Shown: positions 29,957 to 41,871, counted from the first letter of the stretch. The stretch is 64,000 nucleotides of DNA from Lysobacter enzymogenes (GCF_017355525.1 NZ_CP067395.1:4903501-4967500), one strand, 5' to 3'. A program made the numbers and translations. Notes: generated from the sequence alone by a model not told the origin.

Positions 29957-32890
29957 ATGAACCATCGTAGTCTGCGCCCCACGGCGCGGTACGGCGTTCT
30001 GCCGTCCGCCATCGCCGCAGCGCTCGTGTCCGCTCTGGTCCCGGCGATCGCCGGCGCACAAGAAGCCGACGCCTCCAAGAACCCGACCACTCTCGATCGC
30101 ATCGAGGTGACCGGTTCGCGCATTCGCCAGGCCAACCTGGAGACGTCGCAGCCGGTCGTCACCATGACCCGCGCCGAAATCCAGAAGCAAGGCTTCACTT
30201 CGGTCGCCGACATCGTCCAGAACATCACCGCCACCGGTTCGCCGGCGATCTCGCGTTCCGACGCGCTCGCCTCGGGCGAAGAAGTGGGCGGCCAGTACGT
30301 CGACCTGCGCGGCCTCGGCCCGCAGCGCACCCTGGTGCTGATCGACGGCAAGCGCATGGGCATCAGCTCGGCCGGTTATTCCGACCTGGCGTCGATCCCC
30401 AGCTCGATCGTCGAGCGCATCGAAGTGCTGACCGACGGCGCCTCGGCGCTGTACGGCTCCGACGCCATCGCCGGCGTGGTCAACATCATCACCCGCAAGC
30501 GTTTCGACGGCCTCGAAGGCAGCGCCTACATCGGCCAGTACGGCCAGGGCGACGGCAACAAGGAGGTCTACAACTTCGTCATCGGCCAGACCGGTGAGCG
30601 CGGTTCGGTGACCTTGGGCGCCGAGTACAGCAAGGAAGATCCGGTCTTCGCCCGCGACCGCGACTTCACCCTCTACCCGAACGGCCGCGCCCACCCGACC
30701 CCCGACCTGGGCGGCCCGGAAGGCAGCGTGCGCAGCAACGGCTGGAGCGCGATCAATCAGTGGGGCACCCTGATCGACGCGAACAAGAACAGCTGGACCG
30801 CGAACCGCGGCACCACCGATACCACCAAGATTTCGAACTTCCACCCGACCAACGGTCTGACCGACCAGGCCAACCCGAACGAAGAGATGTATCTCTCGAC
30901 GGCGCTGGAGCGTCGTTCGGTGTTCGCCAACGCCGAGTTCGACATCACCGACAACCTGCGCGCCAAGGCCGACATCCTGTACACGGATCGCGAAGCCACC
31001 CAGCAGGTCGCCGGTTATCCGTTCCGCTCGACCGGTTTCGATCGCTATAGCGGCGATCTGAGTCTGAAGGGCGACAGCGCGTTCAATCCGCTCGGCTACG
31101 ACGCCAACTTCATGCGCCGTACCTGGGAAGTGCCGCGTCAGACCAAGTCCGAGCTGACCACCTACCGTTTCAGCGGCGGTCTGGAAGGTTCGTTCGAACT
31201 GGCCGGCAAGACCTGGGACTGGGACGCCAGCTACCTGTACAACCAGAACAAGGGCGTCAAGACCGGCACCGGCAACCTGTTCCTGCCGAACGCCGAGAAG
31301 GCCCTGGGCCCGTCGTTCGTCGACGCCAACGGCGTCGCGCGTTGCGGCACCGCCGCCAACCCGATCGACGGCTGCCTGGCGTGGAACCCGTTGCTGGGTC
31401 CGGACGTCACCGGCCCGGGTTCGTTGAACAACAAGGATCTGCAGAAGTACCTGTTCCTGCCGACCCACGACACCTCGACCACCAAGACCGAGGTCTACAG
31501 CCTGAACCTGAGCGGCACGCTGGCGACCCTGCCGGCCGGCGACCTCGGCCTGGCCGCGGGTTACGAGCACCGCAAGGAATCGGCGCACTACTCGCCGGAC
31601 GCGCTGCTGCAGTCGGGCCTGAGCAGCGACCTGGCCGGCAGCGAAACCCAGGGCGGCTACTCGCTCGACGAGTTCTACGTCGAACTGGCCGTGCCGGTGC
31701 TGTCGGATGTGACCTTCGCGAAGGAACTGTCGTTCAACATCGCCGGCCGCTACTCCGACTACAACACCTTCGGCGACACCACCAACGGCAAGTTCAGCCT
31801 GAAGTGGAAGCCGATCGACGATCTGTTGATCCGCGGCACCTACGCCACCGGCTTCCGCGCTCCGACCGTGGCCGATCTGTACGGCGGCGTCGGCGAGAGC
31901 TTCGACAACTACACCGATCCGTGCGACACCCTGTTCGGTTCGGCCGTGCGCAACCCGCAGGTCGCTGCGCGCTGCGGTGCGAACGTCCCGGCGAACTTCC
32001 GCCAGGTCGCTTCGGGCGGCAAGCCTGCCACCGGCCCGAACGCCCAGTCCGACAGCGCGTTCCTGTCGGGTTCCAACCCGCTGCTGAAGCCGGAAACCTC
32101 GAAGTCGACCAACATCGGCTTCGTGTACAGCCCGAGCTGGTTCAGCGGTTTCGACGTCAGCCTGGACTGGTGGAAGATCAAGATCGAAGACGTGATCGCG
32201 GCTGAGACCGTGAGTTCGATCCTGAACAACTGCTACGTGCTCGGCATCCAGTCGGCGTGCGGCCGTTTCGTTCGCGACACCGATCCGGACAACCTGGGTC
32301 AGGTCGTCGGCGTCACCCGTACCCTGATCAACGGCGGCTACCAGGAAACCGCGGGTTACGACCTCGGCATCTCCTACCGCCTGGCCGACACCCGTTACGG
32401 CAACTTCGCGTTCAACTGGAAGACGACCTACGTCGACTACTCCGAGTACAAGCGCGACAACGAGTCGACCACGCCCGTCGAGCAGCGCGCGAGCTGGGTC
32501 GCCGACGGCCTGAGCAACTTCCGCGTGCGTTCGAACTTCAACGCCGACTGGAGCTGGGGCGACTTCGGCGCGAGCTGGGGCATCCGCTACTACTCCGGCC
32601 TGAAGGAAGAGTGCGCGTACGACCTCGACGGCGGCAAGGAGTGCTCGGATCCGAACTACCGTTCCTCGTACAAGGGCGCGGTGCCGGTTCGCGAAGTGGG
32701 CAGCAACACCTTCCACGACCTGCAGGTCCGCTACAACACGCCGTGGAACGCCACTGTGGCGGTCGGCGCGAACAACGTCTTCGACCACACCGGCCAGACG
32801 ATGTTCAGCCAGCCCAACGGCGGCTTCAGCTACAACGGCGCTTACGACATCGGCCGCTTCGTGTACATGAAGTACACCCAGCGCTTCTGA
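29957..32890 (+). CDS. TonB-dependent outer-membrane receptor (large Xanthomonad type)
   Basis: The 977-residue product has a signal peptide (cleavage near AIAGA/QEA, about 34), then the N-terminal segment TTLDRIEVTGSRIRQANLET found in carbohydrate- or peptide-scavenging TBDRs. The plug domain (about 55-170) contains VDLRGLGPQRTLVLIDGKRM and GASALYGSDAIAGVVNIITR, and a 22-strand barrel ends with YMKYTQRF, carrying the terminal Phe needed for assembly. Start is fixed by GGAGAG. A terminator follows directly, so it is monocistronic. Substrate is unknown; no Fur box is seen, unlike the receptor at 60471. Confidence 0.93.
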   Translation: MNHRSLRPTARYGVLPSAIAAALVSALVPAIAGAQEADASKNPTTLDRIEVTGSRIRQANLETSQPVVTMTRAEIQKQGFTSVADIVQNITATGSPAISRSDALASGEEVGGQYVDLRGLGPQRTLVLIDGKRMGISSAGYSDLASIPSSIVERIEVLTDGASALYGSDAIAGVVNIITRKRFDGLEGSAYIGQYGQGDGNKEVYNFVIGQTGERGSVTLGAEYSKEDPVFARDRDFTLYPNGRAHPTPDLGGPEGSVRSNGWSAINQWGTLIDANKNSWTANRGTTDTTKISNFHPTNGLTDQANPNEEMYLSTALERRSVFANAEFDITDNLRAKADILYTDREATQQVAGYPFRSTGFDRYSGDLSLKGDSAFNPLGYDANFMRRTWEVPRQTKSELTTYRFSGGLEGSFELAGKTWDWDASYLYNQNKGVKTGTGNLFLPNAEKALGPSFVDANGVARCGTAANPIDGCLAWNPLLGPDVTGPGSLNNKDLQKYLFLPTHDTSTTKTEVYSLNLSGTLATLPAGDLGLAAGYEHRKESAHYSPDALLQSGLSSDLAGSETQGGYSLDEFYVELAVPVLSDVTFAKELSFNIAGRYSDYNTFGDTTNGKFSLKWKPIDDLLIRGTYATGFRAPTVADLYGGVGESFDNYTDPCDTLFGSAVRNPQVAARCGANVPANFRQVASGGKPATGPNAQSDSAFLSGSNPLLKPETSKSTNIGFVYSPSWFSGFDVSLDWWKIKIEDVIAAETVSSILNNCYVLGIQSACGRFVRDTDPDNLGQVVGVTRTLINGGYQETAGYDLGISYRLADTRYGNFAFNWKTTYVDYSEYKRDNESTTPVEQRASWVADGLSNFRVRSNFNADWSWGDFGASWGIRYYSGLKEECAYDLDGGKECSDPNYRSSYKGAVPVREVGSNTFHDLQVRYNTPWNATVAVGANNVFDHTGQTMFSQPNGGFSYNGAYDIGRFVYMKYTQRF

Positions 32891-32917
32891 TCGAAGCGTC
32901 TGCGGTAATGCGATACG

Positions 32918-32948
32918 ACTACGGCCCCGAAAGGGGCCGTAGTTTTTT
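32918..32948 (+). terminator. Terminator of the 977-residue TonB receptor gene
   Basis: ACTACGGCCCC-GAAA-GGGGCCGTAGT with a run of six T at 32943-32948. An excellent intrinsic terminator. Confidence 0.95.
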
Positions 32949-32957
32949 GCGCTTTAT

Positions 32958-33053
32958 GTAGGAGCGGCGCGAGCCGCGACCGCGACAAAGCAACTACGCC
33001 GCAATTTTCGCCGTAGTTGTTTTGTCGCGGTCGCGGCTCGCGCCGCTCCTACA
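32958..33053. repeat. REP-like inverted repeat, copy 2
   Basis: GTAGGAGCGGCGCGAGCCGC (from 32958) pairs with its reverse complement ending at about 33053 (GCGGCTCGCGCCGCTCCTAC). Arms are about 33 bp, with an inner CAACTACG/CGTAGTTG pairing. It lies between the convergent TonB receptor and ppa genes. Confidence 0.92.
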
Positions 33054-33085
33054 GGGAGCATCGCAGCTGCGCGGACGCGGGCAAC

Positions 33086-33112
33086 AAAAAAGCCGCCCGA
33101 AGGCGGCTTTTT
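33086..33112 (-). terminator. ppa terminator (probably bidirectional)
   Basis: AAAAAAGCCGCC-CGAA-GGCGGCTTTTT. On the minus strand the stem is followed by six T, immediately downstream of ppa. Confidence 0.92.
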
Positions 33113-33130
33113 CGCGAGCGGGGCTTACGC

Positions 33131-33679
33131 TCAGAACTTCGGCTTGTCGTCCTCGGCCGCGTAGCGCTCGATCGCTTCTACCAGGATCTTCTTGGCTTCT
33201 TCGGCGTTGCCCCAGCCGTCGAGCTTGACCCACTTGCCCTTCTCCAGGTCCTTGTAGTGCTCGAAGAAGTGGCCGATGCGCTCGAGCCAGTGCGGGCTGA
33301 CCTGGTCGATGTCGTGGATGTGCGAGTAGCCGGCGAAGACCTTGTCGACCGGCACCGCCAGCAGCTTCTCGTCGCTGCCGGCTTCGTCGCTCATGCGCAG
33401 CACGCCGACCGGGCGGCAGCGGATCACCGAGCCGGGGATCAGCGGCAGCGGCAGCACCACCAGCACGTCGGCCGGATCGCCGTCGCCGCAGACGGTGTGC
33501 GGGACGTAACCGTAGTTGCAGGGGTAGCGCATCGGGGTCGACAGAATGCGGTCGACGAAGATCGCGCCGGAGGCCTTGTCGACCTCGTACTTGACCGGCT
33601 CGGCATCCTTCGGGATTTCGATGATGACGTTGATCTCGTGCGGCGGGTTCTTGCCGGTGGGGACGTGGTCCAGACCCAT
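33131..33679 (-). CDS. ppa: Inorganic pyrophosphatase, family I (soluble)
   Basis: This enzyme hydrolyses PPi in the cytoplasm to pull biosynthetic reactions forward. The 182-residue product has the family I metal-binding signature DGDPADVLV (about 66-74), preceded by YPCNYGYVPHT, and active-site KYEVDK and the DIDQVSPHWLERIGHFFEHY region. Its N- and C-termini look complete. A second, membrane-bound pyrophosphatase (38471) and PPi-PFK (45367) lie close by. Confidence 0.97.
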   Translation of the reverse strand: MGLDHVPTGKNPPHEINVIIEIPKDAEPVKYEVDKASGAIFVDRILSTPMRYPCNYGYVPHTVCGDGDPADVLVVLPLPLIPGSVIRCRPVGVLRMSDEAGSDEKLLAVPVDKVFAGYSHIHDIDQVSPHWLERIGHFFEHYKDLEKGKWVKLDGWGNAEEAKKILVEAIERYAAEDDKPKF

Positions 33680-34029
33680 GTGTGCTCCGACTGCTGAGGC
33701 CCGCGGGGGCGGGCCGGATGGATGAAAGGGCCCTCATTTTACGCGTCTGGCTGCTGCGTTGCAGCACGCGGCGTGCCGGACCTGGGGCCGCCCCCAGGTC
33801 CGGGCCGGCGCGCGGCAAATGTCGAACGGCGGCGAAGCGGCCGGCTTCGGCGCCGATCCGGCCGCCGCCGGGCCTGTCTGCGCAGGCCCGCCCGGACCCG
33901 GCGAAGCCCCGTCCAATTGCGCCAATGCCGCCGTCCAATGCCCTGGGGCCGGGTTTTGCGCGCGGCACTTGAGCCGGCCGCCAGCCCCTGGCTATATCGA
34001 CCTGGATCGATCTAAACCGGGGAGTAACG
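33680..34029. other. Non-coding region between ppa and the fatty-acid hydroxylase-like gene
   Basis: Divergent promoter region with no gene. It contains a perfect 12-bp hairpin: CCGGACCTGGGG (33776-33787) pairs with CCCCAGGTCCGG (33792-33803) across a 4-nt loop, with no T-run. GGGGAG lies just before the ATG at 34030. Confidence 0.55.
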
Positions 34030-35025
34030 ATGGATCTGGGTCCGCAGGCGCTGCACGAGCTGGTCGCCTTCTTCGGCCTGGGCGCGTTGCTGGAGCTGCT
34101 GGCCGCCGACGGCTACCGGGCCCTGCTCAGCGGCGCGGGCGTCAAGGCGCTGCTGTTTCCGGTGATCCCGATCCTGCTGGTCTACGAACTGCTGCGCGCG
34201 GCGGTCCAGCGCAAGTTCCGGCTCGAGGACTACAAGATCCCGTTCCTGACCCTGGTCGCCAACCGCCTGATCGGCGCGGTGCTGAGCTTCGGCATGGTCG
34301 CGCTGTGCATCGCGCTGTTGCAGCCGCTGGCGCTGTTCCAGGTCGAGCTCAGCGGCTGGGGGCTGCTGTACGGCTACGTGGTGTGGGAGTTCGCCCACTT
34401 CGTCTACCACTACCTGGCGCACAAGGTGCGGTTGCTGTGGTGCCTGCATTCGACCCACCACGCGCCGACCGCGATGAACCTGTCGGTCAACTACGCGCAT
34501 CTGTTCCTGGAAGCGCCGTACGCCGACATCGTGCGCACCAGCATCTGCATCCTGGCCGGGGTCAGCCCGCCGCTGTTGCTGCTGATCATGCTGATCGACG
34601 GCTTCTGGGGGCAGTTCATCCATCTGGGCGAGCACGCGCTCAAGGACGGGCGGCTGGGCCGGCTGCACCGCTGGATCCTCACGCCCGCGCACCATCGCGT
34701 CCATCACGCGCGCAATCCGCTGTACATGGACACCAACTTCTGCAACCTGCTGAACCTGTGGGACCGCGTGTTCGGCACGTATCAGCCGCAGCGCGAGGAC
34801 ATCCGCATCGAGTACGGCATCACCCGGCCGATGAAGCCCGGCAGTTTTCTCGACGCGTACCTGGGCGAGTTCCACGCGCTGCTGCGCGACGTGATCGCCG
34901 CGCCGGGCCTGCGCAACAAGCTGCGCTACCTGCTGATGCCGCCGGGCTGGAGCCACGACGGGCGCTACAAGACCGCACTGGAGAGCAAACGCGAATGGCT
35001 GGCGCAACGGCAGGGAACGGCATGA
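34030..35025 (+). CDS. Fatty acid hydroxylase / sterol desaturase superfamily membrane protein
   Basis: The 331-residue integral membrane protein has the eight-histidine di-iron pattern of the superfamily: HFVYH (123-127), HSTHH (140-144), a later HLGEH and HHRVHH (near 228-233). About four to five hydrophobic segments surround them. Such enzymes use O2 and a di-iron centre to hydroxylate or desaturate lipids; the substrate here is unknown. A GGGGAG site precedes the ATG. The stop overlaps the next gene (ATGA), so the two are co-translated. Confidence 0.9.
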   Translation: MDLGPQALHELVAFFGLGALLELLAADGYRALLSGAGVKALLFPVIPILLVYELLRAAVQRKFRLEDYKIPFLTLVANRLIGAVLSFGMVALCIALLQPLALFQVELSGWGLLYGYVVWEFAHFVYHYLAHKVRLLWCLHSTHHAPTAMNLSVNYAHLFLEAPYADIVRTSICILAGVSPPLLLLIMLIDGFWGQFIHLGEHALKDGRLGRLHRWILTPAHHRVHHARNPLYMDTNFCNLLNLWDRVFGTYQPQREDIRIEYGITRPMKPGSFLDAYLGEFHALLRDVIAAPGLRNKLRYLLMPPGWSHDGRYKTALESKREWLAQRQGTA

Positions 35026-35510
35026 AACGAACGATGGCGGCGATGGTGTCGATGGCGCTGATCGCGCTGGCCTTGAACGCCTCGGCCGCGGAAAACTTCG
35101 CCTTGCATCGGCCGACGACGGGCTCGCCGATCTGCAAGCCGGGCGAGGAAGCGGTCAAGGCCGTCGACGGCCGCCTGAGCAGCAAGACCGAACACAAGTT
35201 CTGCACGCTGCAGCGGCCGGCGTGGTTGCAGGTCGACCTGCAAGCGCGCCGGCAGGTGCGCGAGATCGTGCTCAAGCACGCCGGCGCGGGCGGCGAGCCG
35301 GCGGCGATGAACACCCGCGCCTACACCGTGTCCTTGTCCGAAGACGGCAAGCGGTGGCGGCAGGTCGTCGCGGTACGCGACAACCGCGACGACGTGCGCA
35401 CGCACGCGATCGCGCCGGCCTGGGCGCGCTACGTGCGGCTGGAGGTCAGCCAGCCGGCGCAGGATCCGGCCGATCCGGCGACGCGGCTGTACGAGATCGA
35501 AGTGCGCTGA
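35022..35510 (+). CDS. Secreted F5/8 type C (discoidin)-like protein
   Basis: The 162-residue product has a signal peptide (cleavage after NASAA, about residue 22) and a single discoidin-like jelly-roll domain: ENFALHRPTTGS, AVDGRLSSKTEHKFCTL, PAWLQVDLQARRQVREIVL, and ARYVRLEVSQ with a terminal YEIEVR. Such domains usually bind glycans or lipids. Two Cys (C in SPICKPG and KFCTL) may form a disulfide. Its ATG overlaps the stop of the hydroxylase gene. The function is unknown. Confidence 0.82.
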   Translation: MKRTMAAMVSMALIALALNASAAENFALHRPTTGSPICKPGEEAVKAVDGRLSSKTEHKFCTLQRPAWLQVDLQARRQVREIVLKHAGAGGEPAAMNTRAYTVSLSEDGKRWRQVVAVRDNRDDVRTHAIAPAWARYVRLEVSQPAQDPADPATRLYEIEVR

Positions 35511-35724
35511 GCGGGTTCGGTGCGGTGGTGGGGAAGGGCCTTCAGGCGCGATGCTTTTCGATCCGACGCGATGGACCGACCAGCGACCTGAGCCGAAAGC
35601 TTCGGCGCTGAAGTCCGTTCCGCAACCGCCTGGGGCCGACCCTAGCTCGGGTCCGCGCTAGCTTGGCCGCGGCCATACCTGTGCGTATCCAGGAACCTCG
35701 ATTCCATTCGCGCAGGTTCCGCTC

Positions 35725-37257
35725 ATGTCCGTACAGCTCGACGCCACCCGCCCCGCGCCGCCGCCGCAGGCCGATGCTTACTGGGACAACCCGGCCGCGT
35801 CCGACCCGAACCGGCAGGTGACGCCCGAGCCGATGGCGCTGTTCGCCGCGCCCGCGCCGACCGCGAGCCTCGCCGCCGACGGCACGGTCGAGATCGACGG
35901 CGGCGCGACCAACCCGCAGCAACGCACCCAGGGCAGCACGCCCGACGGCAAACCGGTGCAGATCGATCCGCTGCACGACGGCGGCGAAGTGTCGATCTCG
36001 CGCGAACGCACCCTCGCCGACGCCGGCGGCGGCCGCCAGTACGTCAGCGCCGACCAGATCGTGCTGACCACCGGCGGCAAGAACGACGACGTGCGGGTGA
36101 CCCAGCGCGACGACGGCACCCTCGATGTCGGCGTCAACGGCGAGCGATACGCGCTGCGCCTGACCGAGAACCAGGAACTGACCCTGCGCAGCGGCGACGG
36201 CAACGACGTCATCACCGTCGCGCCGAACGTCAAGGTCAATATCGTGGTCGATGCCGGCGCCGGCGACGATACGGTGACCACCGGCGCCGGCAACGACCGC
36301 GTCGACGGCGGCCTCGGCAACGACCGCATCAGCACCGGCGCGGGCCGCGACGACCTGTTCGGCAACAGCGGCGACGACATCCTCGACGCCGGCGCCGGCG
36401 ACGACGTGGTCTACGGCGGCGACGGCGCCGACTGCCTGCTCGGCGGCGACGGCGTCGATTTCCTCGAAGGCGGGCGCGGCAACGACGAACTCGACGGCGG
36501 CGCCGGCCACGACATGCTGTCCGGCGGCCTCGACGACGACACCTTGCGCGGCGGCCAGGGCGACGATGCGGTCTACACCGGCGCCGGCAAGGACACGGTC
36601 GACAACCAGTCCGGCAACGACACCGTGTACGCGCAGAGCGCGATGGACCTGATCAACGCCAACGGCGGCGCGCGCAACACCGTGGTCAACGTCGAGATCG
36701 GCGCGGCCAAGGGCGTGACCATCGAAGGCTCCGACGCGTTCAAGCAGCGCGTCGGCGCCGAGATCGATTTCCTGCGCAGCTCGCCGAACGGCCAGCGCAT
36801 GCTCGCCGAATTCGACCAAGCCGCCGCGCGCGGCAACAGCGTGACCATCAAGGAACTGGCCAACGAGCAGAACGGCTACGCCCAGACCTTCAGCAACGAC
36901 GCCGACATCGTCAACGGCAGGCCGGGTCAGGGCGGCGACGTGCAGATCAGCTACAACCCGTCGTTCCACATGGCCGAATTCCCGGCGCCGGCGGTGGTGC
37001 TGTACCACGAGATGTCGCACGCCTACAACGGCGTCAACGGCACGTTCCAGCAGGGCACGTATCGCGGCACCGGGCCGGACGACGGCCAGGTGCCCAACGC
37101 CGAACGCCAGGCGGTGGGGCTGGAGACCAGCGCGCCGGCCTACGACTTCGACGGCGACCCGAACACGCCCAAGACCACGGCCAATCCCGACCACCTCACC
37201 GAGAATGGTTTGCGCGCCGAACTCGGATTGCCGGACCGGCCGAGCTACAGCCTGTAA
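35725..37257 (+). CDS. RTX-repeat protein with C-terminal M91-like zinc metallopeptidase domain
   Basis: The 510-residue product lacks a signal peptide. Residues 1-150 are a low-complexity lead-in with beta-rich segments. Residues 156-302 hold about fifteen RTX-type Ca2+-binding nonapeptides (for example GAGDDTVTTGAGNDRVDGG and GGRGNDELDGGAGHDMLSGG). The C-terminal domain has a zincin motif YHEMSHAYN (H428, E429, H432) followed by NAERQAVGLE (E460), as in M91/NleD-like effector proteases. RTX repeats suggest type I secretion, although they are central rather than C-terminal and no exporter genes are nearby. Possibly a toxin or effector; the target is unknown. A perfect 14-bp hairpin follows. 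Confidence 0.85.
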   Translation: MSVQLDATRPAPPPQADAYWDNPAASDPNRQVTPEPMALFAAPAPTASLAADGTVEIDGGATNPQQRTQGSTPDGKPVQIDPLHDGGEVSISRERTLADAGGGRQYVSADQIVLTTGGKNDDVRVTQRDDGTLDVGVNGERYALRLTENQELTLRSGDGNDVITVAPNVKVNIVVDAGAGDDTVTTGAGNDRVDGGLGNDRISTGAGRDDLFGNSGDDILDAGAGDDVVYGGDGADCLLGGDGVDFLEGGRGNDELDGGAGHDMLSGGLDDDTLRGGQGDDAVYTGAGKDTVDNQSGNDTVYAQSAMDLINANGGARNTVVNVEIGAAKGVTIEGSDAFKQRVGAEIDFLRSSPNGQRMLAEFDQAAARGNSVTIKELANEQNGYAQTFSNDADIVNGRPGQGGDVQISYNPSFHMAEFPAPAVVLYHEMSHAYNGVNGTFQQGTYRGTGPDDGQVPNAERQAVGLETSAPAYDFDGDPNTPKTTANPDHLTENGLRAELGLPDRPSYSL

Positions 37258-37296
37258 CCGCGCCGCTGCGGTTCGCAGCGCGCAACCTTGGGGATC

Positions 37297-37329
37297 GAAG
37301 GCAGCCCGCGCGCATCGCGGGCTGCCTTC
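37297..37329 (+). terminator. 14-bp perfect hairpin after the RTX-M91 gene
   Basis: GAAGGCAGCCCGCG (37297-37310), loop CGCAT, CGCGGGCTGCCTTC (37316-37329). Very stable but without a T-run, 39 bp after the stop; probable termination or 3'-end protection. Confidence 0.5.
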
Positions 37330-37437
37330 GCACAGGCCATGGGGCAGGGGCCCTCGCCAGCGGGAAGGAGCCGAGGCCGCAGCCGACGCCTCCGTGGGAC
37401 GGATTTCAGTCCCGATGCTTTCCTTCCCGGTGTGGCC

Positions 37438-38364
37438 TCAGCGCACCAACGCGTCCAACTCCGCGGGCTCGAACGCGATCGCGCTGCGCGCGCCGGTATC
37501 GGCCAGGATCTTGCGCGCGATCAGTTCGCTGGTCGGCGCCAGCACGCTGAAGTGATCCGTGCGCGGCACCAGGTACCAATGCGCCAGCGGGTTGCGGTTG
37601 GCCCGGCGCATCGCCTGCAGGGCTTCGAAGTTGCTGTCGTGGTCGCCTTCGAACGCGAACACCGGGCTGCGGATCGACTCCAGCCAGTACCCCGGCGAAC
37701 GCAGGCGCCGTTGTTCTTCGGTCAGGCCCGCGGGCACGAAGCGCCCGCCGTAGCCGGCGACATCGTCGGTCGGACCGAACGCGAACACCGCGCGGAAGCG
37801 CGCATCGCTCTGCGCCACCAGCAGCGCCAGGGTGCCGCCGGTGCTGTGGCCGCCGAGATAGATGCGCTGCGGGTCGACGTAATCGAGCTTGGCCAGATAA
37901 TCGGCCGCGGCGAGTACGTCGCGCACTTCGCCGTAGAAGCCTTCGCGCAGGCCCGGGTTGTCGTTGCCGCCGCGCAGCGAGGGATACATCACCACGATGC
38001 CGGCCTGGCGCAGGGCCGCGGCGCTCTGATCGTTGTCGCGCGATTGCGGGCTCCATACATCGCCGAGCGTGTTGCTGTCGCCGCCGGTGAGCCAAACGAT
38101 CGCCGGATGCTTGCCCGGCTGCGCCGGACGCGGCGTCAGGTAGGCGGCCAGTTCGCCGGGTTCGGCGCGGTAATGCACCAACTGCAGCACGCCAGGCGGC
38201 GGCGCAGGAACGGCGCTGCCCTCTTGCGTGCCGCGCGCGGTTTCGGCCGGCGCCGCGGCGCGCGCGGCGGTCAGGTCGGCGCCGTCGTTGGCGTTGGCGG
38301 TCGGGGCCTGGGAGCAGGCGGCGAGCGCGGCGAACAACAGTAAAGGCAACAACGGAAGGCGCAT
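37438..38364 (-). CDS. Lipoprotein alpha/beta-hydrolase (prolyl oligopeptidase-like)
   Basis: The 308-residue product has a lipobox LAAC (Cys at about 17) and an Ala/Pro-rich spacer, so it is probably membrane-anchored outside the cytoplasm. The hydrolase core starts near HPAIVWLTGG. It has the nucleophile elbow GGHSTGGTLA (Ser), an acid candidate in FEGDHDSNFE, and a catalytic His in RTDHFSVL. It resembles dienelactone-hydrolase or S9-type esterases and peptidases; the substrate cannot be read. It is convergent with the RTX-M91 gene and downstream of the hppA terminator. Confidence 0.85.
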   Translation of the reverse strand: MRLPLLPLLLFAALAACSQAPTANANDGADLTAARAAAPAETARGTQEGSAVPAPPPGVLQLVHYRAEPGELAAYLTPRPAQPGKHPAIVWLTGGDSNTLGDVWSPQSRDNDQSAAALRQAGIVVMYPSLRGGNDNPGLREGFYGEVRDVLAAADYLAKLDYVDPQRIYLGGHSTGGTLALLVAQSDARFRAVFAFGPTDDVAGYGGRFVPAGLTEEQRRLRSPGYWLESIRSPVFAFEGDHDSNFEALQAMRRANRNPLAHWYLVPRTDHFSVLAPTSELIARKILADTGARSAIAFEPAELDALVR

Positions 38365-38422
38365 CGCAGCGGTCCTTGCTAGAGAAGGGCGCTAGTGTGC
38401 GCCAAAGCGCGACCGTGCGCGC

Positions 38423-38454
38423 AAAAGAAAACGGCGGCCCAGGGCCGCCGTTTT
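38423..38454 (-). terminator. hppA terminator
   Basis: Minus strand AAAACGGCGGCCC-TGGGCCGCCGTTTT followed by CTTTTG. It lies 17 nt after the hppA stop. Confidence 0.88.
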
Positions 38455-38470
38455 CGTTCGACGCAATGAT

Positions 38471-40996
<2,526 letters not shown>

Positions 40997-41645
40997 GAAA
41001 CCCCTCCCCTAGTGGAAAAGCGGACATCACGGGACAACGGATTCGACTTGTGCCGCGAGCGGTCGTGGACCGGTGTTCCGCGGATCGCGTTCGCGCGCCG
41101 GACGTGTTGCATCGCAGCGTGGCCGTGCTGCGAACACGGCGCGAACCGACTATCGCATAGGGGCTGTGCCGGCGAAACCGGGCCTGCGGCAACGGTCGCG
41201 CCGATGCGCGCGGCGTCGGCGGGGCTGCGACTCCAGTCACGGAACCCGTGCGTTTCCTTCCCGGCTTCGGCCCGCGCCGGCGCTTGACTCGGCGGGGCGT
41301 TGCGCGAAGCGCGAAGCCCGCGCGCATGTTGCGCAGCCGCAACGCCGCGCGCGCGGCGTTCGCGTGCGGGCCGCGGCGCCTGCGTCGGTTTGACACGACG
41401 CGCGTGCCGGCACTTAGATCGAAGCGCGCGACCGCAGTGGCGGCGCGCGGCAAGGGATGCGGGCCGCGGGGGCGGTCGAGGGGCGAGTGGAGCGCCCGGC
41501 ACGGGCTATCGCATTCATTCGCGCCGCGCGGCCGCTGTGATCCGACTCGCGCACTCGCGTTGCATCCGGGGCGGCGCCTTCCGGCGCCGTGGCGTCGCCC
41601 CGAGTCATCCACAGGCGCCGATCCAGTCCGACCAAGGAGAGTCAC
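40997..41645. other. Non-coding region between hppA and the six-Cys peptide gene
   Basis: 649 bp without a convincing gene on either strand; open frames are Arg/Ala-rich shadows. The hppA promoter should lie near 41000-41160 and that of the small peptide gene near 41500-41630. No clear promoter boxes stand out. Confidence 0.5.
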
Positions 41646-41843
41646 ATGAGCAAGAAGCTGATGGCCGCGTGCGTGTTCGTATTCGGCATGGGCCTGGGCG
41701 TGAGCGCGTTCGCCGGCGGCGCCAGCATCACCGAGGAAATGGCCCAGTGCATTTACCAGTGCAAGCTCGGCGGCGGCACCCAGGCCGCTTGCTGGGCCTG
41801 CTGCGTGAACAAGAAGTGCGTGATCCCCGAACCGATCGAGTAA
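41646..41843 (+). CDS. Secreted six-cysteine miniprotein
   Basis: The 65-residue precursor has a textbook signal peptide (MSKKLMAACVFVFGMGLGVS, cleavage after AFA at 23) and a mature part of 42 residues with six Cys in the pattern C-x3-C-x9-C-x2-C-C-x4-C (IYQCKLGGGTQAACWACCVN at the core). The start has AAGGAGA, one of the best ribosome sites in the window, implying high expression. Three disulfides could form after export. I do not recognise the family; it could be a small structural or toxin-like peptide. A degenerate 34-bp tandem repeat follows. Confidence 0.75.
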   Translation: MSKKLMAACVFVFGMGLGVSAFAGGASITEEMAQCIYQCKLGGGTQAACWACCVNKKCVIPEPIE

Positions 41844-41871
41844 GGCGGGCGCGGGACGCGGCGAGCCGCGT

